Source of the DNA: Chloroflexota bacterium
GTDB taxonomy: Bacteria > Chloroflexota > UBA11872
DNA: 64,000 nucleotides
Reading direction: 5' to 3'
Assembly (NCBI GenBank): GCA_022826485.1
Contig: JAJDUU010000006.1
Location: 1-64,000 of the forward strand
Shown here: piece after piece, positions 26,292 to 35,170 of the stretch
How the letters are laid out: every line of letters starts with the position of its first letter
Position numbering within the stretch: the first letter of the stretch is position 1
Notes under the pieces: generated by a model
What the model was told of the DNA's origin: nothing
Databases searched by the model: none
What the model saw: only the letters and a program-made list of their open reading frames with translations
Position numbers and translations under genes: made by a program

Positions 26292-26909
26292 TCAGCCGAC
26301 GTTTACTGCCTTGAAGCAGTAGGGATGATGCGGCGGCGGAACCAGCCCCGTGGCCTCCAGGAATCCGCGCGCCACGCCCGGCCCCATGAACGCAAACGTC
26401 TTCCGCAGCACCTTGATCTTGTCCTCGGCGTCCTCGGGAAGCTGCCGCAAGAACGTCGCCAGGTCGCCATGCTCGGCCTGGAGCTCGAGCACCGTCCGCG
26501 CGTTGGCGATGGCCGCGTCGATCTTCTTCGCGCTGCGCACCACGTTGGGATCGTTCATCAGGCGCGTCACCTCGGCGGGTCCATAGGATGCGACGGCGTC
26601 GATGTCGAAGGCGTCGTACGCCCGGCGCAGGCTCTTGCGTTTGTTCCAGATCAGCGTCCAACTCAATCCGGCGTGGAAAACCTCCAGCATCATCCGCTCG
26701 AAATACTCGCGGTCGTCCGCCGGCGGCTCGCCCCAGAACTCATCGTGATAGATCGTCAGGTCCGGGTTGCGCTGGGCCCACTCGCAACGCATCGTCTGCC
26801 CTGCCGCGCGTCGCAACCCGGCATCGGCCATGTCCTCCGGCGTGGCGGATTTTCGCAGCTTCACGCGGCGCGGCGGCACTACCCCGTCCGGCTGGCGTCG
26901 CGATGCCAT
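26292..26909 (-). CDS. tag: DNA-3-methyladenine glycosylase I
   Basis: The 205-residue protein matches Tag. CEWAQRNPDLTIYHDEFWGE holds the N-terminal zinc ligands Cys and His. GLSWTLIWNKRKSLRRAY is the base-pocket helix region, and the C-terminal HHPYCF supplies His and Cys. Tag removes 3-methyladenine from alkylated DNA as a monofunctional glycosylase. A purine-rich SD (GAGGAGG) precedes the ATG by 4 nt. About 25 N-terminal residues are a basic extension. It lies upstream of the DUF3800 gene but is a core repair gene. Confidence 0.9.
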   Translation of the reverse strand: MASRRQPDGVVPPRRVKLRKSATPEDMADAGLRRAAGQTMRCEWAQRNPDLTIYHDEFWGEPPADDREYFERMMLEVFHAGLSWTLIWNKRKSLRRAYDAFDIDAVASYGPAEVTRLMNDPNVVRSAKKIDAAIANARTVLELQAEHGDLATFLRQLPEDAEDKIKVLRKTFAFMGPGVARGFLEATGLVPPPHHPYCFKAVNVG

Positions 26910-26974
26910 ACAGCCTCCTCGGCGGTCGCGGTCGTCGGCTCCGAGAATAGCGGCCTGCGACGAATCCCGGCCAC

Positions 26975-28261
26975 CTACGGTCCCACGCTGACGCGGTGAT
27001 ACCGCTTGCGTCCGGCCCGCAGCAACAGGCCGTCGTCCGGCACCTGGGATCGGTCGACGGTCGCCTCCGCGTCCTCGGCGCGCGCTTCGCCGACGTAGGC
27101 CCCACCCTGCGCGATGAGCCGGCGCGCGGCGCCCCGTGACGGCGCGAGGCCGGTGCGCACTAGCAGGTCGACGATTGAGATGCCCGCCTCCAGCTCAGCC
27201 TCGGACACCGTGGTCGTGGGCACGGTTGTCGCCGTGACGCGGAGGGAGCCCTCCAGCTTTCCAAGAGAAGCTGAGCCGCTCAGTCGCGTTTCGCCCCGGA
27301 ACAGTGCCCGGGCGGATTCTTGGGCGGCGTCGGCCGCCTCGCGACCGTGCACGGTCGCCGTCACGTTGTGCGCGAGCGCCTGCTTGGCTCGCCGGATATC
27401 CGCGCCCCGCAGGTCGCGCAACGCCGCAACCTCCGATGTGGGCAGCGTCGTGAGCATGCCCAGCGCCTGCGGCACCACGGCGTCGGCCAGATTGATCCAG
27501 TACTGATAGAAGTCGAACGGCGGCGTGCGGTTCGGGTCCAGCCACACCGCGCCCGCCGCCGTCTTCCCCATCTTGGCGCCCTCCGCCGTCGTCAGCAGCG
27601 GGGCCACCAGGCCGAACGCCTGCGCGCTCTCCACGCGGCGTATGAGGTCGACGCCGGCCAGAATGTTGGACCACTGGTCGCTGCCGGCGATCTGCAGCGT
27701 GCAGTCGTATTCGCGGTAGAGATGCAGGAAGTCGTAGGCCTGCAGCAAGCGATAGTTCAGCTCGATGAAATTCAGGTTCTCGCCGGCCTCCAGGCGCTTG
27801 CGGTAGGTGTCGGTCGCCAGCATCTCGTTCACGCTGAAGTGGCGACCGATGTCGCGCAGAAACTCCAGGTAACCCAACTCCCTGAGCCAGTCGGCGTTAT
27901 TGAGCACCAGGGCGTCGCCGTCGCTGATGTCGACGAACCGCTCCAATTGGGTGCGAATCGCGGCGACGTTCGCCGCCACGTCCGCTTCCGTGAGCAGCGC
28001 CCGTGTGTCCAGCCGATCCGATGGGTCGCCGATCATCCCCGTGCCGCCGCCGGCAATCAGGATGGGTCGGTGGCCTGCCTGCTCCAGGTGGTGCGCCATC
28101 ATCAGCGTCACCAGGTGGCCGGCGGTCAGACTGGACGCGGTGGGATCGAACCCGACGTAGAACGTGAGCGGCCGGTCCAGGGCGCGGCGCAGCGCGTCGG
28201 CGTCGCTGGTGGCCGAGATCAGGCCGCGCGCGTCGAGAACGTCAAGGGCATTGGCTGGCAT
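26975..28261 (-). CDS. tyrS: Tyrosyl-tRNA synthetase
   Basis: The 428-residue protein has the bacterial TyrRS layout: catalytic Rossmann domain (YVGFDPTASSLTAGHLVTL), the tyrosine-binding strand GSDQWSNILAG, the KMSKS equivalent KMGKT, and a C-terminal S4-like RNA-binding domain (APSRGAARRLIAQGGAYV). It charges tRNA-Tyr. The class I HIGH motif reads T-A-G-H where most family members have H-x-G-H, so the first His is a Thr. All other landmarks are intact and length is normal. It is the only aminoacyl-tRNA synthetase here. Confidence 0.95.
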   Translation of the reverse strand: MPANALDVLDARGLISATSDADALRRALDRPLTFYVGFDPTASSLTAGHLVTLMMAHHLEQAGHRPILIAGGGTGMIGDPSDRLDTRALLTEADVAANVAAIRTQLERFVDISDGDALVLNNADWLRELGYLEFLRDIGRHFSVNEMLATDTYRKRLEAGENLNFIELNYRLLQAYDFLHLYREYDCTLQIAGSDQWSNILAGVDLIRRVESAQAFGLVAPLLTTAEGAKMGKTAAGAVWLDPNRTPPFDFYQYWINLADAVVPQALGMLTTLPTSEVAALRDLRGADIRRAKQALAHNVTATVHGREAADAAQESARALFRGETRLSGSASLGKLEGSLRVTATTVPTTTVSEAELEAGISIVDLLVRTGLAPSRGAARRLIAQGGAYVGEARAEDAEATVDRSQVPDDGLLLRAGRKRYHRVSVGP

Positions 28262-28462
28262 GGTGCTACTCGTGGTGGAAGGCGCCTGGCGTCGGCGCCG
28301 GCATATGTCGCATGGCGTGCCACGGGGTGGTCACGCGAAGCCGGCGGTGTATCGCTAGGCGACGACCGCCGGCCGCCTATATGCCCGGCGCGTGCGGGGC
28401 TCCGGGGCGTTCCAAACAGCCATGAACGATGCTAGGCGGCGACGGTCCGCAACGTCAATGGC

Positions 28463-29815
28463 TCAATGATGCTGCGAGCACTGCTCGGCCCACCCATCCT
28501 CAACCAACGCGCGGACGGTTTCGCTGCCCGCCTGCACCGCTTGCAGCCGGGCGTTCTCCATCAGTTCCAGGGCCGATTGCGGATTCTCGGCGCCGGCGGA
28601 TCCCATCAGCGCGCTCCAGGCGCTCGCCTCGGCGGTCATGGCGCGGATCTCCGCCTCGAGACAGGCAGTTTCTGACGGCACGTACCGCGCATCGTGGAAA
28701 TCCGCCAGATGCTGCAACTCGTGCGCGAGCACTGCCGCCACGGCTTCGGTGCGCTCGTCTTGGAGGTCGCGGCTGACAGCGATGCGCGATGGTGGATTGA
28801 ACGTCGCGTAGACGTTGGTTGCGAGCGACCGATAGCGGATCGGGGCGGAGACCTCGGCGGCGGCCTCCAGGCCCGGCGCGGCCGACGGCACCCCCTCCAG
28901 CAGCCGGAGCGCTTCGGCCAGCGCGTCGTCGACGACGTTGTAGGTCCGCTCGGTCGCGGTGGCAAGGACGGTGCCCACGTAGATCTCGTCGTCATCGCGC
29001 AGATCCAAGATGCGCGTGTCGTCATGCGCGTGCGGCGCGATGACCGGCGAGTCGCCCAGGAGCAAGTCCTTGTAGTGATCGCCGCTGTTGATCAGCAGCA
29101 CGGTGCCCGCCGGCGGGCCGCCGTCCACCGCTTCAACCCAGTGCTGCAGCGCCGTGCGCTGGAAGCGCTGCACCACGAACGGCCCGAACGTCTCGGGATA
29201 CGACATGGGCAATCCGTGGAGCTCGATGGCGGCATTCACGCTGTCGACCTCAATGGGATTGGCGAGGAAGGCCTGCGTGATGGCCGGATCGGTCATCCAG
29301 CCCATCCGCACCGCCCGTGCGTCGGCGAGCGACGTCGAATCGTCGGTTTCGGTGCGAGGAATCGAGCGTGCATAGAGCGCGTCGTCGAATCCGGACTCAC
29401 GAAGGATCTCGTAGGTATTGGCCAGCTGGACCCTCTGCTCGTCTGGCGACCATTGCATCAGCGCACGCTGGGTGAGCTGATAGATGAAACCGCCCGGGCC
29501 GATCCACGGCCGCGAGGACGGATATCCCATCACCTCGACGCCGCCATAGCGTGCGAACGCGTCGAAGAACCGCGGACCGTCGGCAAAGTTGCGCACGCCA
29601 AAGCCCACGCCGTCCTCGCCCAGTCCTGGATAGAACCGGCCTGACGGGACGGCAATCGCCACGCGAGACCCTTGTTTGGCAGCGTCGACGTCGGGCTCTC
29701 GGGCGCCAGCGGCGCTCGATGCCGCCACGGCGGCGACGAGCCCCAGCCCCAGCGCGACCGCCCGGATTCGCCGCAGCCAGCCGCGTCCCGCCTGTCCGGT
29801 CGAATTCTGCGGCAC
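28463..29815 (-). CDS. Exported protein: shared N-terminal module plus HExxH metallopeptidase-like domain
   Basis: The 450-residue protein starts at GTG with a Sec signal (about 17-38, AVALGLGLVAAVAAS). Residues about 62-245 are the same module as in the plus-strand protein at 17239-18840 (FGVRNFADGPRFFDAFARYG; LMQWSPDEQRVQLANTYEIL). The C-terminal part contains VAAVLAHELQHLADFH, an HExxH zinc motif (365-369), and a downstream Glu in ETACLEAEI that could be the third ligand. It is likely an extracytoplasmic zinc peptidase of gluzincin type. It is divergent from selD with a 54-bp gap. Substrate unknown. Confidence 0.8.
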   Translation of the reverse strand: MPQNSTGQAGRGWLRRIRAVALGLGLVAAVAASSAAGAREPDVDAAKQGSRVAIAVPSGRFYPGLGEDGVGFGVRNFADGPRFFDAFARYGGVEVMGYPSSRPWIGPGGFIYQLTQRALMQWSPDEQRVQLANTYEILRESGFDDALYARSIPRTETDDSTSLADARAVRMGWMTDPAITQAFLANPIEVDSVNAAIELHGLPMSYPETFGPFVVQRFQRTALQHWVEAVDGGPPAGTVLLINSGDHYKDLLLGDSPVIAPHAHDDTRILDLRDDDEIYVGTVLATATERTYNVVDDALAEALRLLEGVPSAAPGLEAAAEVSAPIRYRSLATNVYATFNPPSRIAVSRDLQDERTEAVAAVLAHELQHLADFHDARYVPSETACLEAEIRAMTAEASAWSALMGSAGAENPQSALELMENARLQAVQAGSETVRALVEDGWAEQCSQHH

Positions 29816-29869
29816 GGACTACACCCTCTGGAGCCATGCGGCGCCTCCCGCGTACTGTAGATTGCCAGA

Positions 29870-30955
29870 ATGACCCCAGATGTGACGCGACCGAAGCTCA
29901 CGCGGTATTCGCCCGGCGCCGGCTGAGCCTGCAAGCTCAGCCCGACCGAGTTGGCGCACGTGATGCGCCGCATGCCGCAGATGGCGCACGTCGACCTGTT
30001 GGTGGACGCCGCCACGATGGACGACGCCGCCGTCTATCGGATCCGCGACGACCTCGCTATCGTGGCGACCATCGACGTCTTTACGCCCATCGTCGACGAC
30101 CCCTACGACTTTGGCGCCATCGCGGCGGCGAATGCCCTCAGCGACATCTACGCGATGGCCGCCACGCCGATATTCGCGCTCAACCTGGCCGGGTTCCCGC
30201 GCGACACGCTGCCACTCGACGTGCTGGCGGAAATCCAGCGCGGCGGCGCCGACACCGTGCTCGAGGCGGGCGCCGTGGTCGGCGGCGGGCACTCCGTGGA
30301 CGATCCGGTGCCCAAGTTCGGCATGGCGGTTGTCGGCACGGCGCATCCCGATGCGCTCATCACCAACGCCGGGGCGCGTCCCGGCGACCTGCTGGTGCTC
30401 ACCAAACCCATCGGGACGGGCATCATCAGCACCGCGCTCAAGCACGACGCCGCGCCGCCGGAGGTGTTGGACGCCGCCGTGGCCAGCATGCGGACCCTGA
30501 ATCGAGCGGCCGCCGACGTCGCCGCCACGTTCGGCGCGCACGCCATGACGGATGTCACCGGCTACGGGCTCCTGGGGCATCTGCGCGAAATGATGCAAGC
30601 CAGCGGCTGCTCGGCCACCGTGTTTGCCGACCAGGTGCCGGTGCTTCCGGGGGTGCGTGACCTCATTGCCGCGGAGGAGGTGCCCGGCGGCACGGAGCGC
30701 AACCTGGCGGCGCTCGACGGCCAGGTGGAGTGGGTGGCGGAGTTGCCCGACGCGGAACGGCTGCTGCTCGCTGACGCCCAAACCAGTGGCGGGCTGCTCA
30801 TCGCCATTCCGCCGGAGGATGAGCACGCGCTTCGCGATGCGCTCGCCGGGGCGGGTGTGTTGGCAGCGGCCACCGTCGGACGGGTGGCTGCCCGGCGCGG
30901 GGCCCCGCTGGCGGTGAGCCTTTCGCGCCTGGAGCCCGACATTGCCACCCGCTGA
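29870..30955 (+). CDS. selD: Selenide, water dikinase; selenocysteine-containing SelD
   Basis: The frame from ATG 29870 runs RYSPGAG, TGA (29924-29926), ACKLSPTELAHV, then continues without interruption to 30955. In SelD the motif is S-x-GAG-C/U-x-C-K, so the in-frame UGA falls exactly on the catalytic Cys/Sec position (residue 19, followed by C21 and K22). A SECIS-like hairpin lies 25 nt downstream. Read as Sec, the protein has 361 residues, the normal length. It uses ATP to convert selenide to selenophosphate. VDDPYDFGAIAAANALSDIY, VVGGGHSVDDP and TDVTGYGLLGHL are the AIRS-like ATP-site motifs. A plain ORF call would start at TTG 29951 and lose the active site. Confidence 0.9.
29952..29970 (+). 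promoter_or_regulatory. Candidate bacterial SECIS hairpin in selD
   Basis: GGCGCA (29953-29958), loop CGTGA (29959-29963) and TGCGCC (29964-29969) form a perfect 6-bp stem, extendable by one T-G pair. The loop begins 32 nt after the UGA, has G at its second position and a GU step. These features are expected of SelB-binding bacterial SECIS loops. It lies inside the coding sequence, as in other bacterial selenoprotein genes. Confidence 0.65.
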
Positions 30956-32159
30956 CGACGCCCGCGTCATCCTCTACACGGGCAAGGGCGGTGTGGGCAA
31001 AACCAGCGTCGCCGCCGCCACTGCCCTGCGCTGCGCCGAGCGCGGCCTGCGCACCATCGTGCTCAGCACGGATGCCGCGCACAGCCTGGGCGACTCGCTC
31101 GACCAACCGCTGGGCCCCGAGCCGATCAAGGTGGCCGAGCGGCTATGGGCGCAGGAGTGCGACATCTACTACAACCTCGAAACCTATTGGGGCACGGTGC
31201 AGTCCTGGGTCGAGGCGCTGCTCACGTGGCGCGGCGTCAGCGATCTGCTCGCCGAGGAGATCGCCGTGCTCCCGGGCATGGAGGAGCTCGCCAATCTGCT
31301 CTGGATCACGCGTCACGTCGAGTCCGGCGACTTTGACGTGGTGATCGTGGACTGCGCGCCCACCGGCGAGACGCTGCGCCTGCTGGCGTTTCCCGAGGTC
31401 GGTCGCTGGTGGATGGACAAGCTGCTGCCGATCAATCGTCAGCTCGCCCGCATGGTTCGCCCCATGGCGCGGCGCGTCACCGATCTGCCGCTGCCGGAAG
31501 ACTCGGTATTCGTGGCCATGGGCGAGTTGGTCGAGGAGCTGGAGAAGCTGCGGGTGTTGCTCACGCGTCCGGGCCAATCGACCGTCAGAATCGTGGTGAA
31601 CCCCGAGAAGATGGTCATTCGCGAGGCCCAGCGCAGCTATACCTACCTGACGCTCTACGACCACATCACCGATGCCCTGGTCGTGAACCGACTCGTCCCG
31701 ACCGATGCCACCGGTGACTTTGCCGCGAGTTGGCGCCGCATGCAGCAGCGCTATATGCGCGAAATCCACTCGATGTTCGACCCCGTGCCCGTGCTGCAGA
31801 TTCCGCACTTCCCGGAAGAAGTGGTCGGCCTGGACCGGCTGCGGGCGATGGGCGACCGGATGCATGGGGATCAGGACCCGGCCGCGGTGCTCGTCCGGGA
31901 GCGGCCGTATCACATCGCCCAGATCGACGGCGAGTTCGAGTTTCAGATTCCGGCGCCCTTCATCGACCGCCGCGACGCGGCGCTGATTCGTCGCGGAGAC
32001 GAGCTCGTGGTTCGCATGGGCGCGGCGCGTCGCAACATCGTGCTGCCGCGCGCCCTGGCCCGCATGGAGCATCAACGCGCGCGGCTCGAGGAGGGCCAGC
32101 TGCGAATCAGGTTCGCGCCGCGCCCCTCGGCCGGGGCGCCGCCGGACGCCGCCGATTAA
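30942..32159 (+). CDS. ArsA/GET3-family ATPase
   Basis: The 405-residue protein starts at TTG 30942 inside the selD end (14-bp overlap), with GGAG 7 nt upstream, so translation is probably coupled. It has the deviant Walker A GKGGVGKTS, switch I DAAHSLGDS and switch II region DCAPTGETLRLL. The C-terminal 90 residues form an HSP20/ArsA-C-like beta-sandwich (FEFQIPAPFIDRRDAALIRR). There is one ATPase domain rather than two, and no arsB/arsR nearby. A GET3-like chaperone or metalloid-linked role is possible. The link to SelD is context only. Confidence 0.85.
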   Translation: MPPADDARVILYTGKGGVGKTSVAAATALRCAERGLRTIVLSTDAAHSLGDSLDQPLGPEPIKVAERLWAQECDIYYNLETYWGTVQSWVEALLTWRGVSDLLAEEIAVLPGMEELANLLWITRHVESGDFDVVIVDCAPTGETLRLLAFPEVGRWWMDKLLPINRQLARMVRPMARRVTDLPLPEDSVFVAMGELVEELEKLRVLLTRPGQSTVRIVVNPEKMVIREAQRSYTYLTLYDHITDALVVNRLVPTDATGDFAASWRRMQQRYMREIHSMFDPVPVLQIPHFPEEVVGLDRLRAMGDRMHGDQDPAAVLVRERPYHIAQIDGEFEFQIPAPFIDRRDAALIRRGDELVVRMGAARRNIVLPRALARMEHQRARLEEGQLRIRFAPRPSAGAPPDAAD

Positions 32160-32164
32160 GCAGC

Positions 32165-32198
32165 CAGGCGCCCAGGCGGTGAACCGCCTGAGCGCCTG
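32165..32198. terminator. Nested hairpin terminator between arsA and crp
   Basis: CAGGCG (32165-32170), CAGGCGGT (32173-32180), a 2-nt loop, ACCGCCTG (32183-32190) and CGCCTG (32193-32198) make two perfect stacked stems. They separate the 3' ends of the convergent arsA and crp genes. There is no U-run, but the geometry fits a bidirectional terminator. Confidence 0.65.
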
Positions 32199-32236
32199 AG
32201 GATTCCCGTTCGCCGGTCAGACGACGGGCGTGTGGG

Positions 32237-32908
32237 CTAGCTCCCCGTGGGGTAGTAGCCCAGGAGCTGCTGGAGCTTCGCGAGGCTCAGAATCGAGATC
32301 AGCCGCTTACGCCCTTGCGCCGGCGCCAGCGCGCCCGCCCGCCGCAGCGTGCTGATGGCCAGGCTCACGCTTTCGCGCACCGTGCCCAGTCGTTGCGCCA
32401 ACTCTTCGTGCGTCACTTCCAGGTCCGTGGTGCCCTCGCGTTCGGCCATCTGCAGCAGGGCCAGCGCCACCGAGTCGGCCACGCTGGCCAGGGCCGTGTG
32501 GCTCGCCCGCGTTTCGACCGCGGCCAAGCGCCGGATCTGCGAGCGAACGAGCTCCACGCCAAAGGTCGGGTGCTTGCGCAGCACGCGTTGAAAGGCGGCG
32601 CCTTCGAGCCAGGCCACGTGGGCCGGCGCGTCGGCCTCGATGAAGGTGCGCTCGTGGGTATCGCTCGGGAAGAGGTTCTCGAACCAATCTCCCTGTCGGA
32701 GCGATGCGGCGGCCAGCTGTTTGCCCTTGGGGCTCAGCCGCCAGACCGTGACCGCCCCGTCGCACACGATGCCGACCCGCGGACGGTCCACCGCCGGATC
32801 CATCACGAGGTCGCCGGCGCGATAGGCCGCCGGGTGCGCGCCTTCGGCGCGCAGATTAGCCATGAGCTTGGCGCCCACGGACCGGTCGCCGTCAGTGTTC
32901 GACGACAT
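32237..32908 (-). CDS. Crp/Fnr-family transcriptional regulator
   Basis: The 223-residue protein starts at ATG with GGAGGAG 9 nt upstream. The N-terminal cNMP-binding-type beta-roll spans about 20-130. A long dimer helix (HPTFGVELVRSQIRRL) follows, then a Crp winged helix at 165-215 with recognition helix TVRESVSLAISTLRR. No Cys cluster for an Fe-S site is present, so it is not a classical FNR. The roll lacks an evident full cAMP phosphate pocket, so the ligand is unknown. It is isolated between two terminator-like regions. Confidence 0.87.
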   Translation of the reverse strand: MSSNTDGDRSVGAKLMANLRAEGAHPAAYRAGDLVMDPAVDRPRVGIVCDGAVTVWRLSPKGKQLAAASLRQGDWFENLFPSDTHERTFIEADAPAHVAWLEGAAFQRVLRKHPTFGVELVRSQIRRLAAVETRASHTALASVADSVALALLQMAEREGTTDLEVTHEELAQRLGTVRESVSLAISTLRRAGALAPAQGRKRLISILSLAKLQQLLGYYPTGS

Positions 32909-33032
32909 TGTCGACCACTCCTCCGTTTAGCACGGGCGACGTCCGCCACGTCATTTGGAGCATAGGCCGCCGACCGCAGCGAATCATGAGAATCGGGTGA
33001 GGATGTGACGCCGGCTGCGGTGGGATCCTGCG

Positions 33033-34472
33033 TCAGATTTGATACCTCACAGCCGCGCCTTCGACCGTCGGGCTCGGGTCACCGTCCGCAGGGAGACGCA
33101 CCTCGAAGATCGCGCCGCCAAGCTCGCTGCGTCCCGCCTCCACGCTTCCCCCATGCGCTTCGGCCACGCGCTTGACGATCGTCAGGCCCAGCCCGGTGCC
33201 GCCGGTCGCGCGCGACCGCGAGGGATCCACCCGGTAGAACCGCTCGAAGATGTGGGGCACGTGCTCGGGGTCGATCCCGCGGCCATCGTCCGCCACCGCC
33301 AGCCGCGCCATGCCGTTGTGCCGACGCACGTCAACGTCGATCCGTCCCGCCGGTTCCGTCGCCGTGATGGCGTTCTGCACCAGGTTTCGCAAGGCGCGCT
33401 CCAGCTTGTCGATGTCTCCGGCGACCAGCACCTCGCCGTCCCCGCGCACCCGCAACTCGCGCCCGCCCGCCAGCGGTTCGAGGTCGTGGACGGCTCGCTC
33501 GGCCAGCGCGCGCACCTCCACCGGCTCGAACCGCATTTCCGTCGCGGCGTCCAGCTCCGCGATCGCCAGGAGATCGTCCACGATCCGCTGCATTCGCGTG
33601 GCTTCGCGCAGGATCGCGATCGAGGCTTCATCGTCATTGCCGGCTGATGCGCTGCGGCACAAAAGCTCGGCATTGCCGCGTATCACGGTCAGGGGCGTCT
33701 TCAGCTCATGTGACGCGTCGGCCAGGAACCGGTGCTGCGAATTCACCAGCTGCTCGATCGAATCGAGCATCCGGTTGAAGGTCCGACCCAGCGTCTTGAT
33801 CTCGTCCCCGCCCTTCCCAACCTCGATCCGCCGGCTCAGGTCCCCGACCTGATAGATCGCCTCCGCCGTGTGGGTCAGCGCCTTGACCGGGTTCATGGAC
33901 TTGCGCGTGAGGTACAGCCCGCTCACCAGGGCCACGGCCACGACGCCGGCCATGCCGCCGAGCAGATAGCCGTGGAACGGCAGAATGGCGCCCTCGGCGA
34001 CGTCGACTGAGCTGGCGACCTGCAGCACGCCCTCCATCTGGCCCTGCCACACGATCGGAGCCGACAGGACGCGTATGCGGCTGCCGTCCTGCAGCCGCAC
34101 GTCCTCGAACTGCTCGTCGCCCGTGCGCAGCGCCTCGTACACGCCCGGAGTCACCGGGAGCTGCCGTCCTTGCAAATTGGCCGACGTCATTTCGGGGATG
34201 CCCGACGGACTCACGAATTGGTGATAGATGTCGGGTTGCGCCAGTTTGGTCGCGATCGAGTCGGGGAGGAGACCCAACGTCGGTTGCACGCCCGCGATCG
34301 GCTGGCCGGCCTCACCGAGCTCCAGCACGTGGCCCACACGGCCTTGCAGCGCCACGTCCACTTCGCTTCGCACCCGCGCCGCAAGCAGAAAGTGCAGCAG
34401 CAGCCCAAAGCCGAGCACCGTCGCCACCACGAAGCCCACGTACCACAGCGCCAGCTTGAGCCGGATGCTCAT
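33033..34472 (-). CDS. Two-component sensor histidine kinase
   Basis: From ATG 34472 the protein has 479 residues: TM1 at about 8-30, an extracytoplasmic sensor of about 130 residues, TM2 at about 168-189, HAMP at about 190-245, and HisKA with phospho-acceptor His255 in ADASHELKTPL. The ATPase has N-box LRNLVQNAI, G1 VADDGRGIDPEHV, F-box IFERFYR and G2 GGTGLGLTIV. Its ATG overlaps the TGA of the response regulator gene upstream (ATGA), so the pair is co-translated. The signal is unknown. Confidence 0.93.
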   Translation of the reverse strand: MSIRLKLALWYVGFVVATVLGFGLLLHFLLAARVRSEVDVALQGRVGHVLELGEAGQPIAGVQPTLGLLPDSIATKLAQPDIYHQFVSPSGIPEMTSANLQGRQLPVTPGVYEALRTGDEQFEDVRLQDGSRIRVLSAPIVWQGQMEGVLQVASSVDVAEGAILPFHGYLLGGMAGVVAVALVSGLYLTRKSMNPVKALTHTAEAIYQVGDLSRRIEVGKGGDEIKTLGRTFNRMLDSIEQLVNSQHRFLADASHELKTPLTVIRGNAELLCRSASAGNDDEASIAILREATRMQRIVDDLLAIAELDAATEMRFEPVEVRALAERAVHDLEPLAGGRELRVRGDGEVLVAGDIDKLERALRNLVQNAITATEPAGRIDVDVRRHNGMARLAVADDGRGIDPEHVPHIFERFYRVDPSRSRATGGTGLGLTIVKRVAEAHGGSVEAGRSELGGAIFEVRLPADGDPSPTVEGAAVRYQI

Positions 34473-35170
34473 GCGGCTGCCTGTCGCAGCACGTAGCCAA
34501 CCCCTCGCACGGTGTGGATGAGCCGTGGGTGACCCTCCAGTTCGAGCTTGCGTCTGAGGTAGCCGACGTACACGTCCACCACGTTGGACACGGCCCTGGG
34601 TTGGTGGCCCCACATGCGATCGAGCAACTCGCCCCGGGTGAGGACGCGGCCCGGTTGCTCCATCAGGGCGCGCAAGAGGTCGAACTCGGTCTGCGTCAGG
34701 CTCACGGTCTCACCCATCGCGCTGACCTCCCGCGCGCCGAGGTCCATCTGCACGCCGCCGAAGGCCAGCACCCGGCGGTCGGCCGGCCCATGGCGCCGCA
34801 GCAGCGCCCGGACCCGGGCCACCAACTCGCCAAAGGCGAAGGGTTTGGGCAGGTAGTCGTCGGCTCCGGCGTCCAGACCGCGTATGCGGTCGGCCACGCG
34901 GTCCCGCGCCGTCAGGAACAGCACCGGCACGTCGTTCTTCGCCCGCACCCGGGCCAGCACGTCGAATCCGTCCAGTCCCGGCATCATCACGTCCAGGATC
35001 ACCACGTCGGCCGCGCCGGCATTGATGGCCTCCAGCGCCTGCGCGCCATCGGAGGCGACGCGCACGTCGAACCCCTCGATGCCCAGGCCGCGACGCAACA
35101 TATCCAGGATCGCCGGATCGTCGTCAACCGCCAGAATCCGGGGCGTGGGTTCAACCTCGGTGCGCGCCAT
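34469..35170 (-). CDS. OmpR/PhoB-family response regulator
   Basis: The 233-residue protein has a receiver domain (about 11-125) with acidic pocket VDDD and phospho-acceptor Asp60 in VVILDVMMPGLDG. Thr and Lys switch residues lie in LFLTARD and YLPKPF. A C-terminal winged helix (about 140-230) contains VSLTQTEFDLLRALMEQPGR and IHTVRGVGYVLR, typical of OmpR/PhoB. It is transcribed first and overlaps the kinase by 4 nt. The promoter lies upstream of 35170; no repeat operator was recognised. Confidence 0.94.
   Translation of the reverse strand: MARTEVEPTPRILAVDDDPAILDMLRRGLGIEGFDVRVASDGAQALEAINAGAADVVILDVMMPGLDGFDVLARVRAKNDVPVLFLTARDRVADRIRGLDAGADDYLPKPFAFGELVARVRALLRRHGPADRRVLAFGGVQMDLGAREVSAMGETVSLTQTEFDLLRALMEQPGRVLTRGELLDRMWGHQPRAVSNVVDVYVGYLRRKLELEGHPRLIHTVRGVGYVLRQAAA

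Noticed and set aside
29930-29955. Alternative stem TGCAAGCTC/GAGTTGGCG as the SECIS
   Set aside because: It has an internal mismatch, and its loop begins only 12 nt after the UGA; the GGCGCA/TGCGCC hairpin fits the bacterial geometry better.
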